Assembly: GCA_017999895.1 (NCBI GenBank)
Contig: JAGNKY010000019.1
Location: 1-46,731, forward strand
Origin: Bacteroidales bacterium
GTDB lineage: Bacteria > Bacteroidota > Bacteroidia > Bacteroidales > VadinHA17
Direction: 5' to 3'
Length of the DNA: 46,731 nucleotides
Below the pieces are notes generated by a model that saw only the letters and a program-made list of their open reading frames with translations, made no database searches and had not been told where the DNA came from. Made by a program: the position numbers and the translations under genes. Position 1 is the first letter of the stretch. Each line of letters opens with the position of its first letter. This document shows positions 1 to 7,367 of the stretch, in pieces.

Positions 1-122
1 AGGAATTCTTGAAAGAATTTACCAACAGGTCGCTTGAGGACATTATGGCTCTTGAGAGATACCGGCAGATTAACCAGAGTTTTGAAAAACTTGTGAAATT
101 ACCACGCAAAATTAAACTATAG

Positions 123-361
123 CCTAAACTATTAAAGGCTCACTTGCTGGTCATTGATGATATAATGATGTTTGCACTGGAGAAAAAACAGGCAGTGCAG
201 CTTTTTAATTTTATTAATCATCTTCATGAAAAAGCTTCTTTTATTATAACAACCAATAAAAGCTCGTAAGAATGGGTTAAATACTTGATGATGAAGTTAT
301 TGCAACTGCCCTGCTGAACAGAATCCTGTACAGGTATGAAGTTATCAGGTTATCCGGCTAA
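123..361 (+). pseudogene. IS21-family IstB ATPase remnant
   Basis: This is a decayed C-terminal part of an IstB-type transposition helper ATPase. The Walker B-like stretch [12 protein letters not shown] is followed by a sensor-1-like [13 protein letters not shown] stop then interrupts the frame at 267-269, and a frameshift near 285 moves the rest (DDEVIATALLNRILYRYEV) into another frame that ends at 361. The P-loop part of the protein is absent. An in-frame stretch at 3-119, closed by TAG at 120, reads as unassigned protein and may be further IS debris. The terminal repeats of the same element follow at 457-510. I am confident it is non-functional; the family call rests on the Walker B and sensor motifs and the IS21-like end. 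Confidence 0.7.
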
Positions 362-456
362 AGTTACAGGCTGGAAAACTGGAAAACTATTTTTAAATAA
401 CGATTTTGTTCTTTGATTTTTTTCTTTGATTTTTTTCTATATTTAAATCGAAAAAA

Positions 457-510
457 TGGACATTCTTAATTGCTGTTTTTTGTACATTCTTATTTGCCAT
501 TTTTTGTACA
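457..510 (+). repeat. IS21-family right end: 24-bp direct terminal repeats
   Basis: Two adjacent 24-bp direct repeats lie at 457-480 and 481-504 (TGGACATTCTTAATTGC... and TGTACATTCTTATTTGC...). A third, truncated TGTACA follows at 505-510. Multiple terminal repeats, with ends of the form TG...CA, are typical of IS21-family elements, where they bind the transposase. Their position just downstream of the istB remnant supports this as the right boundary of the old insertion. The left end lies outside the window. Confidence 0.65.
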
Positions 511-575
511 TTGTAAGTTCCCGCTTACACCGTTAATAGGCAAGCATAAAGAGATTTAGTGTTAAAAAGAAAAGA

Positions 576-1733
576 ATGATAATAACAAGACTATTCAAAG
601 AGTTTTTTGACAGTGAAAAGGCAGGTGGACTTGTCCTTGTCATTGTTACAATTATTTCCCTTGTAATTGCAAACTCTCCCTGGCAGACAGATTATATTAA
701 TTTTTGGCATTTAGAGCTTGGTGGACACAGCATCGTCCATTGGATAAATGATGGACTTATGACAATTTTCTTTCTGCTCATAGGCTTGGAGTTAGAACGA
801 GAGATATATAAGGGCGAACTCTCCGACTTAAAAAGTGCCGCATTACCAATATTTGGTGCTTTAGGCGGAATGCTTATACCAATAGGAATATTTTTATTAT
901 TTAATTTCGGCACAGACATGCAAGCAGGTGCATGTATTCCTATGGCGACAGACATTGCCTTTGCTATTGGTGTATTATCTTTAAATGGTAAGCGTGTTCC
1001 ACTATCACTAAAAGTATTTCTGACTGCGTTGGCCGCCATTGACGACTTGGGGGCTATAATAGTAATTGCAATTTTTTACACGACTTCATTAGCCTTTACA
1101 AATCTATTCATTGCATTAGGCATATTTGGACTCCTCCTCATTCTAAACAGACTTAAGGTTCGCAATTTGATTCCGTACTTAATTGGTGGTGGTATAATGT
1201 GGTATTTTATGCTGCATTCTGGTGTTCATGCCACAATTACAGGTGTAATGTTAGCTTTTGCAATTCCGTTTGGTAATGGCAGTGAGAAATCACCATCATT
1301 TATTCTACAACATTTCTTACATATACCTGTTGCTTTTATTATTCTTCCCTTATTTGCTATTGCTAACACCTGCATCTCAATTGGCAGCAATTGGTACAGC
1401 GGTTTGGGACAGGCAAATAGTTTAGGAATAATAATAGGACTCACAATTGGTAAACCAATAGGCATTTTGCTCTTTTCATTTATCGGTGTTGCATTAGGAC
1501 TTTGCACTCTGCCGACAGACTTGAAATGGAAAAATATTATTGGTGTAGGTTTTTTAGGTGGTATTGGATTTACAATGTCAATATTTATTACTCTTCTATC
1601 CTATGACAATCCTGACATAATTAATAATTCAAAAATTGCAATTATTATTGCATCAATTATTGCTGCAACAATAGGTTTTATATGGCTCAAACTGACACTG
1701 AAAAAAGAAATTGTAAACAGCGCAGTGACATAA
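576..1733 (+). CDS. nhaA: Na+/H+ antiporter NhaA
   Basis: Inner-membrane electrogenic sodium/proton antiporter that exports Na+ in exchange for protons and serves pH and salt homeostasis. The 385-residue protein is about the usual family length and hydrophobic throughout, with roughly 11-12 membrane segments. Family hallmarks are visible: ATDIAFAIGVL (Asp126, equivalent to E. coli Asp133) and LAAIDDLGAI (Asp156/Asp157, equivalent to the ion-binding pair Asp163/Asp164). A GKPIG motif near the C-terminal third carries the conserved lysine. It appears intact. It is flanked upstream by the IS21 remnant, and its stop codon lies at the left edge of a TAAC...GTTA inverted-repeat region (1730-1888), which suggests it could travel as a cassette. 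No clear promoter was found. Confidence 0.95.
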   Translation: MIITRLFKEFFDSEKAGGLVLVIVTIISLVIANSPWQTDYINFWHLELGGHSIVHWINDGLMTIFFLLIGLELEREIYKGELSDLKSAALPIFGALGGMLIPIGIFLLFNFGTDMQAGACIPMATDIAFAIGVLSLNGKRVPLSLKVFLTALAAIDDLGAIIVIAIFYTTSLAFTNLFIALGIFGLLLILNRLKVRNLIPYLIGGGIMWYFMLHSGVHATITGVMLAFAIPFGNGSEKSPSFILQHFLHIPVAFIILPLFAIANTCISIGSNWYSGLGQANSLGIIIGLTIGKPIGILLFSFIGVALGLCTLPTDLKWKNIIGVGFLGGIGFTMSIFITLLSYDNPDIINNSKIAIIIASIIAATIGFIWLKLTLKKEIVNSAVT

Positions 1734-1888
1734 CAAAAGAAGATTGCCAGCCAATAATTTTGTATCAGCTGGCAGCGGCAGGGAGTGGTTTGTAGACAGT
1801 GCAATTCTTTTATTTAGTGTGCGGCTTGGTGGACAGAAAAGTACTTCTATCACCTCCCCCGACCTGCTACACCGGTTCGTTAGGGCAT
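1730..1888 (+). repeat. attC-like region after nhaA (weak)
   Basis: This segment starts at the nhaA stop codon (CATAACAAAAG) and ends in CGGTTCGTTAGGGC. Outer TAAC/GTTA arms and an inner GGCAGCGGCAGGGAG / CTCCCCCGACCTGC partial complementarity give a possible long hairpin of about 150 nt. Pairing is weaker than in the site after the glycosidase gene, so it is included mainly because its position relative to the stop codon matches the other sites. Confidence 0.35.
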
Positions 1889-1931
1889 CATGCTAAGACA
1901 ACAATGAACTGACAATAACAATGAAAATAAA

Positions 1932-2697
1932 TCAAATGGTATGAACCCATGGCAAAACATTCCCGGATTCTTTTGGACTCACTTTTTGAGGTATGTGACA
2001 CCAGACCTGATCTTTTTAATTTGAGTAACTGGTGTAATTGTCCGTTTTCACAACTGTATCATATTTAATATTTTCTGAAACCTTGTCTTCAACTGTTTGT
2101 CCTTTAAGATTATCTACGACAATCATTCTTACAAATCTGAACTTTGTAGGTTTACCGTACTTCCTTGTAGTCTTAAAATTATGCACATGAAGCCATTACC
2201 AGAACCTTTCTTTGTTTCTGGCCGCCCCGACCACACTTTCTAACAGCAGATTTTTTAACGTCATCTTTTTCTGTATCAACGCTTTCAAAAATGCCTTCAT
2301 CTAATTCCACAATCTTATCAAGTTTATGCTTACTATCTCTGGCTTCCATTGTAACCCTAAGCTTATGCATCATAAACCATATGGGTTCATAAAATTTATG
2401 ACCGAACTGGCGTTGCAACTCTTTCGCCGAGAAGGTCTTTTTCGTGCTTGTCAGAAAATTAATTGCAATAAACCAGTAACTGAATAAAAGATTACTCGCC
2501 TTCATCACAGTTCAGCTTCTTAAAATTGTCCTGGTTTTGCATCGTTTGCATTGATACTGCTCTATGGTTTGTAACCAATAGTGTTCTGTACTACCACATC
2601 TTCTGCAGATGACTCCTTGTTCATCCCGAAATTCCTTAAATTTGATCCTCCATGAGGATTCGTCAGGAAATGATTCAATAAATTTGATTAGATTCAC
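1932..2697 (-). pseudogene. IS1595-family transposase, broken
   Basis: Read on the minus strand, this begins with a zinc-ribbon region (two CxxC pairs: CRRC, CKRC) and continues into the ISXO2-like DDE domain (FSYWFIAINFLTSTKKTFS, then LDEGIFE with a catalytic acidic residue). A TGA at 2512-2514 interrupts the frame where the family normally has RSGTVM, with Gly replaced by stop. Further on, after KVLVMA, a frameshift and probable deletion move the reading frame. It resumes as KPTKFRFVRMIVVDNLKGQ and VVKTDNYTSYSN, then meets another stop before VLPWVHT. The usual C-terminal part after this motif is missing. At least three independent lesions make this a dead copy. It sits between nhaA and the glycosidase gene, opposite to their orientation. 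Confidence 0.8.
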
Positions 2698-2825
2698 GTC
2701 AAAATTTTTCTTATAATATAATCAATTTATTTGTCATTACCGACACTCATATTATATATTAAAAAATGTTGTATATTTCTTGTGTAAATAAGACGTTGGC
2801 GACCATTATAAAAAACAGTGCAACA

Positions 2826-4199
2826 ATGAAACATATACTTTTATTTTTTATCAGCTTCTTAATAGTTCAGACGAGTTTAGGACAGAATTTACCTCTGTTA
2901 AAAATTAGTAGTGATAGCAATTATATTGTTACACATGATAATAAACCTTTTTTTTGGTTAGGAGGAACTGCATGGGAACTTATACATCGTTTGAATAAAG
3001 AAGAAATTGACAAATACTTGAAAGATAGAGCGAGTAAGGGATTTACAGTAATACAAACAGTTATACTTGCTGAACTGGACGGTTTAAATACACCAAATGC
3101 ATATGGAGAAAAACCTCTAATAAATAATGACCCAACAAAATTAAATGAGCGGTATTTTACACTCGTTGACTATGTGCTAGAAAAAGCAAATGAACTTGGA
3201 CTTTACATAGCATTGTTGCCAACGTGGGGTGATAAGTTTAATAAAAAATGGGGTGTTGGACCAGAAATATTTAATCCTGAAAATGCAAGAATTTACGGAG
3301 GACTTTTAGCAAATAGGTATATCAAATATAATAACTTAATATGGATTCTTGGAGGTGATAGACCTCTTGAGAATGAAAATCATATTGAAATAGTTCGAGC
3401 AATGGCAACAGGTATTCGTGAAGTTGACAGAAAACATTTAATAAGTTTTCATCCAGTCGGTGAAAAAAAAGCTTCTGATTTCCTTAATGATAAGTGGCTT
3501 GATTTAGATATGTGTCAAAGTGGACATAGCAGAACTGCCAAAGAGTATTCATATGTGTCAGATAGGAAAAAATCGTCAATTAAGCGACCAATAATTAATG
3601 GTGAAGCGAGATATGAAAACATACCTGATAGATTTTGGGAAGAAAAATCACATGGTTGGCTTGACGATGCTGACGTTAGAGTTTCTGCCTATTGGAGCAT
3701 AATTGCTGGAGCAGCAGGATACACATATGGCTGTAATGATATTTGGCAAATGTATGATGTCACCAAAGTCCCTATTATTAATGCACGGACTGATTGGCAA
3801 GCTGCACTTCAGCTACCAGGTTCTTCTCAAATGGGCTATATGAAAAGAATTTTTGAGAAATTATCATGGCAAAAGATGATACTTAATCAAAATTTGATTT
3901 TAAATGTTAATCCAGAGAACGAATCATATATTTTAAGCGCAATTCGTGCAGATAAAAAAGTTGTTATCGCCTATACACCGATAGGGAATCCAATAGAGAT
4001 TGATTTAGCAAAAATAGATTCAAAGCGAATAAATGCATATTGGTTTAATCCTCGAAGTGGAAAGACAAAACATATTGGAGATTTTGAAACTAACACACCC
4101 AGGGTTTTTAAACCTTGGTCGACAGGTTGGGGAAGTGATTTTCTTTTAATATTGACAGCGGAAAATTACAAGATAGATTTTAACGATTTGAATAATTAA
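2826..4199 (+). CDS. DUF4038 glycoside hydrolase, apiosidase-like (GH140-like)
   Basis: Probable secreted or periplasmic glycosidase of the DUF4038 family, whose characterised members (GH140) remove apiose from pectin side chains; the exact substrate here is not known. I chose the ATG at 2826 because it begins a typical signal peptide (MKHILLFFISF...TSLGQ, cleavage after LGQ); a longer frame opens at 2766. The TIM-barrel carries FFWLGGTAWEL near the N-terminus, LIWILGGDRP (putative acid/base Asp) and PIINGEARYE (putative nucleophile Glu). A C-terminal beta-domain with NAYWFNPRSGK matches the putative collagen-binding DUF5060/DUF4038 tail. The frame is intact. No carbohydrate-utilisation locus (SusCD, regulator) surrounds it, which is unusual for such an enzyme and fits a cassette-like origin. 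An attC-like hairpin follows at once. Confidence 0.85.
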   Translation: MKHILLFFISFLIVQTSLGQNLPLLKISSDSNYIVTHDNKPFFWLGGTAWELIHRLNKEEIDKYLKDRASKGFTVIQTVILAELDGLNTPNAYGEKPLINNDPTKLNERYFTLVDYVLEKANELGLYIALLPTWGDKFNKKWGVGPEIFNPENARIYGGLLANRYIKYNNLIWILGGDRPLENENHIEIVRAMATGIREVDRKHLISFHPVGEKKASDFLNDKWLDLDMCQSGHSRTAKEYSYVSDRKKSSIKRPIINGEARYENIPDRFWEEKSHGWLDDADVRVSAYWSIIAGAAGYTYGCNDIWQMYDVTKVPIINARTDWQAALQLPGSSQMGYMKRIFEKLSWQKMILNQNLILNVNPENESYILSAIRADKKVVIAYTPIGNPIEIDLAKIDSKRINAYWFNPRSGKTKHIGDFETNTPRVFKPWSTGWGSDFLLILTAENYKIDFNDLNN

Positions 4200-4204
4200 C
4201 GTTT

Positions 4205-4339
4205 GGTAACAAGCGGTCATAAAACATTTGAGTTTAAGTGGTTTGCCAAGAGCATCGCTCGCTGGTAAAGGTTCTTATCGGTTGATAAGTTCACAGTTCC
4301 GAAATTCCCAACATTTTATACCGCCACTCGTTATAAGCC
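4205..4339 (+). repeat. attC-like imperfect inverted repeat (best example)
   Basis: This 135-nt element begins 6 nt after the glycosidase stop codon. The 5' arm GGTAACAAGCGGTCATAAAA pairs with the 3' arm TTTTATACCGCCACTCGTTA: the reverse complement of the 3' arm reads TAACGAGTGGCGGTATAAAA, so TAAC, AAG/GAG, CGGT and ATAAAA match, separated by small asymmetric bulges. Length, bulged stem and terminal TAAC/GTTA resemble integron attC sites. The 3' core GTTATAA does not strictly fit the GTTRRRY consensus. Confidence 0.5.
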
Positions 4340-4372
4340 ATAGAGTACACGACCAACAAAGAGTATTCATTG

Positions 4373-4522
4373 ATGAATTTTATCTCTTATAACTATTCAG
4401 TCGATGTTAATTATATAAACAAAGCATATAACAATCCTTCGATCCCTTGGATAAAAGAGGTAGTATCTGAGGACACTAACAATGACAAGATAAAATATAT
4501 CAGGACAATAAAATGTAAATAA
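4373..4522 (+). CDS. Short hypothetical ORF (49 codons)
   Basis: A 49-residue frame, MNFISYNYSVDVNYINKAYN... ending ...YIRTIKCK, lies between two attC-like repeats with its stop codon 3 nt before the next one. It has no recognised domain, no signal peptide and no membrane segment. It may be a small cassette gene or the C-terminal leftover of a larger gene, since a strong ribosome binding site is not evident. The position between repeats, rather than the protein itself, is the main reason for listing it. Confidence 0.35.
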   Translation: MNFISYNYSVDVNYINKAYNNPSIPWIKEVVSEDTNNDKIKYIRTIKCK

Positions 4523-4524
4523 CT

Positions 4525-4668
4525 ACGGCTTATAACACGGACGGTGCTATAGTTAATTGCCATCACATTGCCTGCTTTAAAGCTTTCTCTCTTATCAAAT
4601 ACTATTGTAACTTGATAGGGAATCGCTTCGAAATCGGCAACAAACCATACTGCCGAACGTCATGCTTA
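4525..4668 (+). repeat. attC-like region before the TerB-like gene
   Basis: The 5' arm CGGCTTATAACACGGACGG... (4526 on) is closely similar to the sequences at 5250 and 10349. The 3' side (TGCCGAACGTCATGCTTAAC, 4651-4670) is only partly complementary. The span of about 140 nt is the same as in the better-paired element at 4205-4339. The 5' arm starts just after the stop codon of the 49-codon ORF. Confidence 0.35.
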
Positions 4669-4700
4669 ACTATGATCCTAAACTAAAGAAAGACAACGAT

Positions 4701-5252
4701 ATGAAAACAAATCTACCGAACGATGACTCAGAACTCTGCAAAGTATTTGGAATTATTCTATCAAAAAGCAATTTCAGCGATTACATTAATGCTATTGCTG
4801 AACTTATTTATAAAAACGAACTAAGCAAAGAAAGCTTACTAAACATACTTGCAGAGTATAAAATCCGCAGAGTACAGGACATAAATGAGGAACTTCTGGA
4901 CCTCATAATAGTTTACATAAATCTAGTCCTTGATGACCATATTATCTCCGATAATGAAAAACAGAATTTAAGTCATTTAAAAACGTACTTTAAAATTAAA
5001 GAGGGAGATTTTTATAACAAAAGGTATGATGAAATTGAGAAAGTGTTACACAGACAATTCGAGAGGTTGTACGCAGATAATCTAATAAGTGAACAAGAAG
5101 ATATTTACTTAAACCACCTTCAGGATATATTCGATTTGAGTTATGACCAGCTTGACAAATTCAAAGCAAAAGAAGTCAAAAGGGCATTGGATGAAGGAGC
5201 TAATATTACAGATCTCAGTACCGCTAAATTTCCCAAAACTAAAAAAGGCTAA
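4701..5252 (+). CDS. TerB-like two-repeat hypothetical protein
   Basis: Soluble, acidic, all-helical protein of about 183 residues without signal peptide or membrane segment. Two similar stretches, DDHIISDNEKQNLSHLKTYF and ADNLISEQEDIYLNHLQDIF, have the pattern of the TerB-like fold (acidic loop, then E..L..L). That makes a TerB/DjlA-N-like domain the best guess; the function is unknown. I prefer the ATG at 4701, after AAAGAAAGACAACG, because the earlier in-frame ATG at 4662 falls inside the attC-like repeat. The gene stands alone between two such repeats, and its stop codon touches the next one. Confidence 0.6.
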   Translation: MKTNLPNDDSELCKVFGIILSKSNFSDYINAIAELIYKNELSKESLLNILAEYKIRRVQDINEELLDLIIVYINLVLDDHIISDNEKQNLSHLKTYFKIKEGDFYNKRYDEIEKVLHRQFERLYADNLISEQEDIYLNHLQDIFDLSYDQLDKFKAKEVKRALDEGANITDLSTAKFPKTKKG

Positions 5253-5515
5253 GCATAACACGGACAATGCTATGTTTAATAAGCTTGTCACGGTTTTTGA
5301 TAGCTCCTGCACCCAAGAGAAATTTGTAATGGTTCATGTACCCGGTCACGCATCTGCCCGCAATTTTAAATCCTGCACCGTGATAATTTCCTGGCTCCGA
5401 GACAGTTTGTACCGCGATCCGCCAGCTGGCGGAGCCAAAGTACCATCCCGAGTACTCGGGACGGTGCTTGCGCCGTGTAACATTTACTAAAACATACCGC
5501 CGGGCCGTTATGCTG
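5251..5515 (+). repeat. Expanded attC-like element with internal palindromes
   Basis: The outer arms are strongly complementary. The 5' AAGCATAACACGGACAATGC plus TATGTTTAATAA (5251-5282) pairs with TTTACTAAAACATACCGCC and GGGCCGTTATGCTGAA (to 5515): the reverse complement reads TAAAACATA... and AGCATAACGGCCC. At 265 nt it is longer than usual attC sites because the loop carries extra DNA, including two perfect 16-nt palindromes (5418-5433 TCCGCCAGCTGGCGGA and 5446-5461 TCCCGAGTACTCGGGA). The 5' arm begins at the stop codon of the TerB-like gene. Confidence 0.45.
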
Positions 5516-5548
5516 AATGCCAAAACATATCTGTTAAATATTGTATAA

Positions 5549-5585
5549 ATATACTTGCAGTATATACATATTATATATACCTTTG
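5549..5585 (+). promoter_or_regulatory. Promoter and putative operator of the toxin-antitoxin pair
   Basis: TTG at 5555-5557, a 20-nt spacer and TACCTTTG at 5578-5585 match the Bacteroidota primary-sigma pattern (-33 TTG, -7 TAnnTTTG). The perfect inverted repeat ATATAC-TTGCA-GTATAT (5549-5565) covers the -33 element, so an antitoxin bound there would block RNA polymerase. This fits the usual autoregulation of such pairs. Confidence 0.65.
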
Positions 5586-5602
5586 CAGAATAAATTTATG
5601 TC

Positions 5603-5833
5603 ATGAAAACAGTATCATTAAAAATCGACGACTCCATCTTCCAGGAAACTGAGAATATTCTTTCCAAGATTAAGAAACCTAGAAACAGGTACATAAATGA
5701 GGCTCTGGAATATTATAATAAAATTCAGAGGCGTAAGATCTTAGAATCAAAACTCAAGAAAGAATCTGCCCTTGTAAAAAACGAGTCTCTTTCCGTACTT
5801 AATGAATTTGAGGAGATAGATTATGCAAGTTAA
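5603..5833 (+). CDS. Type II antitoxin, ribbon-helix-helix, MazE-like
   Basis: Small basic-acidic protein of 76 residues. Its N-terminal MKTVSLKIDDSIFQETENIL has the beta-strand plus helix pattern of ribbon-helix-helix DNA-binding antitoxins. The KKPRNRYINEALEYYNK stretch forms the second helix, and the C-terminal half is charged and probably disordered, serving to mask the toxin. Its last 11 nt overlap the toxin start, as is typical of translationally coupled toxin-antitoxin modules. It probably represses its own promoter together with the toxin through the palindrome upstream. No exact family symbol is justified. Confidence 0.8.
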   Translation: MKTVSLKIDDSIFQETENILSKIKKPRNRYINEALEYYNKIQRRKILESKLKKESALVKNESLSVLNEFEEIDYAS

Positions 5834-6170
5834 AAGATTTGAAATATGGGTGGCTGATTTAAACCCTCAAATAGGTACAGAACCAGGTAAGACAAGGCCT
5901 GTGCTCGTCGTACAAACAAATCTTCTGAATATGATACCTCACCCTTCAACTATAATATGTCCGCTAACGACAAATATTCAGAAAGAATCTGAAATATTAA
6001 GAGTTCATATTAAAAAGGGTACGGCAAATCTTAACGAAACCTGCGACATAATGATTGATCAGGTGCGAGCAATTGACAATAAGCGATTAATTAAAAAGCT
6101 TGGGGAATTACCTGAAAGTCTTTCCAATAAAGTCAAAGAAAACCTATCTATCATTCTAGATTTAAACTAA
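5823..6170 (+). CDS. MazF/PemK-family endoribonuclease toxin
   Basis: A 115-residue mRNA interferase of the MazF/PemK/Kid fold, which cleaves RNA and arrests growth when not bound by its antitoxin. The family signature is clear: RFEIWVADLNP at the N-terminus, then GTEPGKTRPVLVVQTN (G-x-E...K-x-RP-x-x-VV). The S1 strand region STIICPLTTN and the MIDQVRAID motif near residue 80 follow. Length is normal and all motifs are present, so it should be active. The start codon overlaps the antitoxin gene. Toxin-antitoxin pairs are frequent passengers of large chromosomal cassette arrays, which fits the surrounding repeats. Confidence 0.9.
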   Translation: MQVKRFEIWVADLNPQIGTEPGKTRPVLVVQTNLLNMIPHPSTIICPLTTNIQKESEILRVHIKKGTANLNETCDIMIDQVRAIDNKRLIKKLGELPESLSNKVKENLSIILDLN

Positions 6171-6590
6171 AGCACTAAACTCAACAGGTCGGCATATGCA
6201 ATTAACTCTTTTCGCCTACAGGCGATGCTCATTGAGCTCAGTGTCCAGTCCTATCGTCCTGTTCTCTACGGTTGGCTTTTCCGTACCGCGATCCCGATAG
6301 CTATCGGGTCTGCGCCAACGCCACATTATTCACCACTCGTTTACATTCGTTGCTCATGAGCTCGTCCCTGAATTTGTTTCTTACTGAAGAAATTATTTGT
6401 CGGCAGGCCCACGGTTCCGCCAAATGTCAGCAGCCATTGTAGGACAGCCATTCAACACAGACAATCTCAAATGATTCAAAACCACGCTTCGCATTTAGAC
6501 TTTAAAATAAAATTTTAAATAGTTAATTATATAAGACATCAATTATGATAATGATGGAGTAATGAATATTTTTTTGAATAATAATAACTA
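6171..6590 (+). other. Gene-free spacer with hairpins after the toxin gene
   Basis: No coding frame is supported here. The stretch holds a perfect 16-nt palindrome CCCGATAGCTATCGGG (6293-6308) preceded by GTACCGCGATC, the same flank as the palindrome at 5418. TTCACCACTCGTTTACATTCG (near 6330-6350) recalls the 3' arm CCGCCACTCGTTATA of the attC-like site at 4205-4339. A full attC-like fold with the sequence right after the toxin stop is possible but not convincing. Confidence 0.4.
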
Positions 6591-6594
6591 TTTG

Positions 6595-6624
6595 TTGTTT
6601 ATCAATAAATAGTTATTATATTTG
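6595..6624 (+). promoter_or_regulatory. Promoter of the DUF2975-yozG-like operon
   Basis: TTG (6595-6597), a spacer of exactly 19 nt and TATATTTG (6617-6624) match the Bacteroidota consensus TTG-N19-TAnnTTTG. The -7 element ends 29 nt before the ATG of the DUF2975 gene. Confidence 0.75.
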
Positions 6625-6653
6625 CCAAATAATTTAAAATTCATTAAATCATT

Positions 6654-7133
6654 ATGAAAAAAATTTCAATAATATTTCTTCAGGCAGTCATCGTGCTTAT
6701 CGGTATTGTGGCACTTTCCATTATGATACGGTTTCCATTGACCGAAGGAAGAGCCCGGAACTTAGACCTGTTCAGAATTTACTTTGACCCGTTCATCTTT
6801 TATGGATATGCATCATCAATCGCTTTTTTTGTTGCATTATATAAAGCATTCAAATTACTCGGATATATCAGACAAAATAAATTATTTTCACTAAACTCGG
6901 TAAGAACTTTAAGAAGTATAAAATATTGCGCAATCATATTAAGCATTTTAATTGCGATGGCAGGAATATACATAAAGATATTTCATAATAAAGAAGACGA
7001 CCCTGCTGGTTTTCTTGCAATGTGTATCGTAATTACTTTTATATCTATAGCAGTTGCAACTGCTATGGCAGTGCTTGAAAAAATCCTGCAAAATGCCGTA
7101 GATATGAAAACTGAAAATGACTTAACAATTTAA
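6654..7133 (+). CDS. DUF2975 membrane protein
   Basis: Integral membrane protein of 159 residues with four predicted segments: near residues 5-25, 45-65, 85-105 and 120-143. It belongs to the DUF2975 family, which in many Firmicutes and Bacteroidota (for example YoaS of Bacillus subtilis) is encoded next to a small Cro/CI regulator of the YozG type. That arrangement is present here with a 3-nt gap to the next gene. The biochemical role is unknown; co-inheritance suggests the membrane protein and the regulator act together, perhaps in sensing. Transcription probably starts from the consensus promoter just upstream. Confidence 0.8.
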   Translation: MKKISIIFLQAVIVLIGIVALSIMIRFPLTEGRARNLDLFRIYFDPFIFYGYASSIAFFVALYKAFKLLGYIRQNKLFSLNSVRTLRSIKYCAIILSILIAMAGIYIKIFHNKEDDPAGFLAMCIVITFISIAVATAMAVLEKILQNAVDMKTENDLTI

Positions 7134-7136
7134 GCT

Positions 7137-7367
7137 ATGCCAATTATTGTGAACTTAGACGTGATGATGGCAAAGCGAAAAATTTCTCTGAATGAACTTT
7201 CTGAAAGAGTTGATTTGACATTATCTAACCTTTCTATCTTAAAGACAGGGAAGGCGAAAGCAATTCGTTTTAGTACCTTAGAAGCAATTTGTAAAGCATT
7301 AGACTGCCAACCAGGTGATATTTTGGAATATGTAGATAAAGAAGAAAAAACAACAAACCGCCAATAA
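7137..7367 (+). CDS. Cro/CI-type HTH regulator, YozG family
   Basis: Short DNA-binding protein of 76 residues made almost wholly of one helix-turn-helix domain. ISLNELSERVDLTLSNLSIL forms the helix-turn-helix, and RFSTLEAICKALDCQPGDIL is the typical C-terminal helix of the XRE/YozG group. It lies 3 nt after the DUF2975 gene and is surely co-transcribed with it. It probably regulates this operon, although no obvious operator palindrome stands out at the promoter. The stop codon is followed by another attC-like region. Confidence 0.88.
   Translation: MPIIVNLDVMMAKRKISLNELSERVDLTLSNLSILKTGKAKAIRFSTLEAICKALDCQPGDILEYVDKEEKTTNRQ

Noticed and set aside
3..122. Intact N-terminal part of a transposase gene at the left edge
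   Set aside because: The frame is open only from the window edge to TAG at 120 and shows no motif I recognise, so I did not assign it to IstA or IstB.
5143..5523. ORFs on both strands across the TerB-like gene end and the following repeat
   Set aside because: They are read through the inverted repeat and its palindromes; neither has a sensible start context or recognisable sequence.
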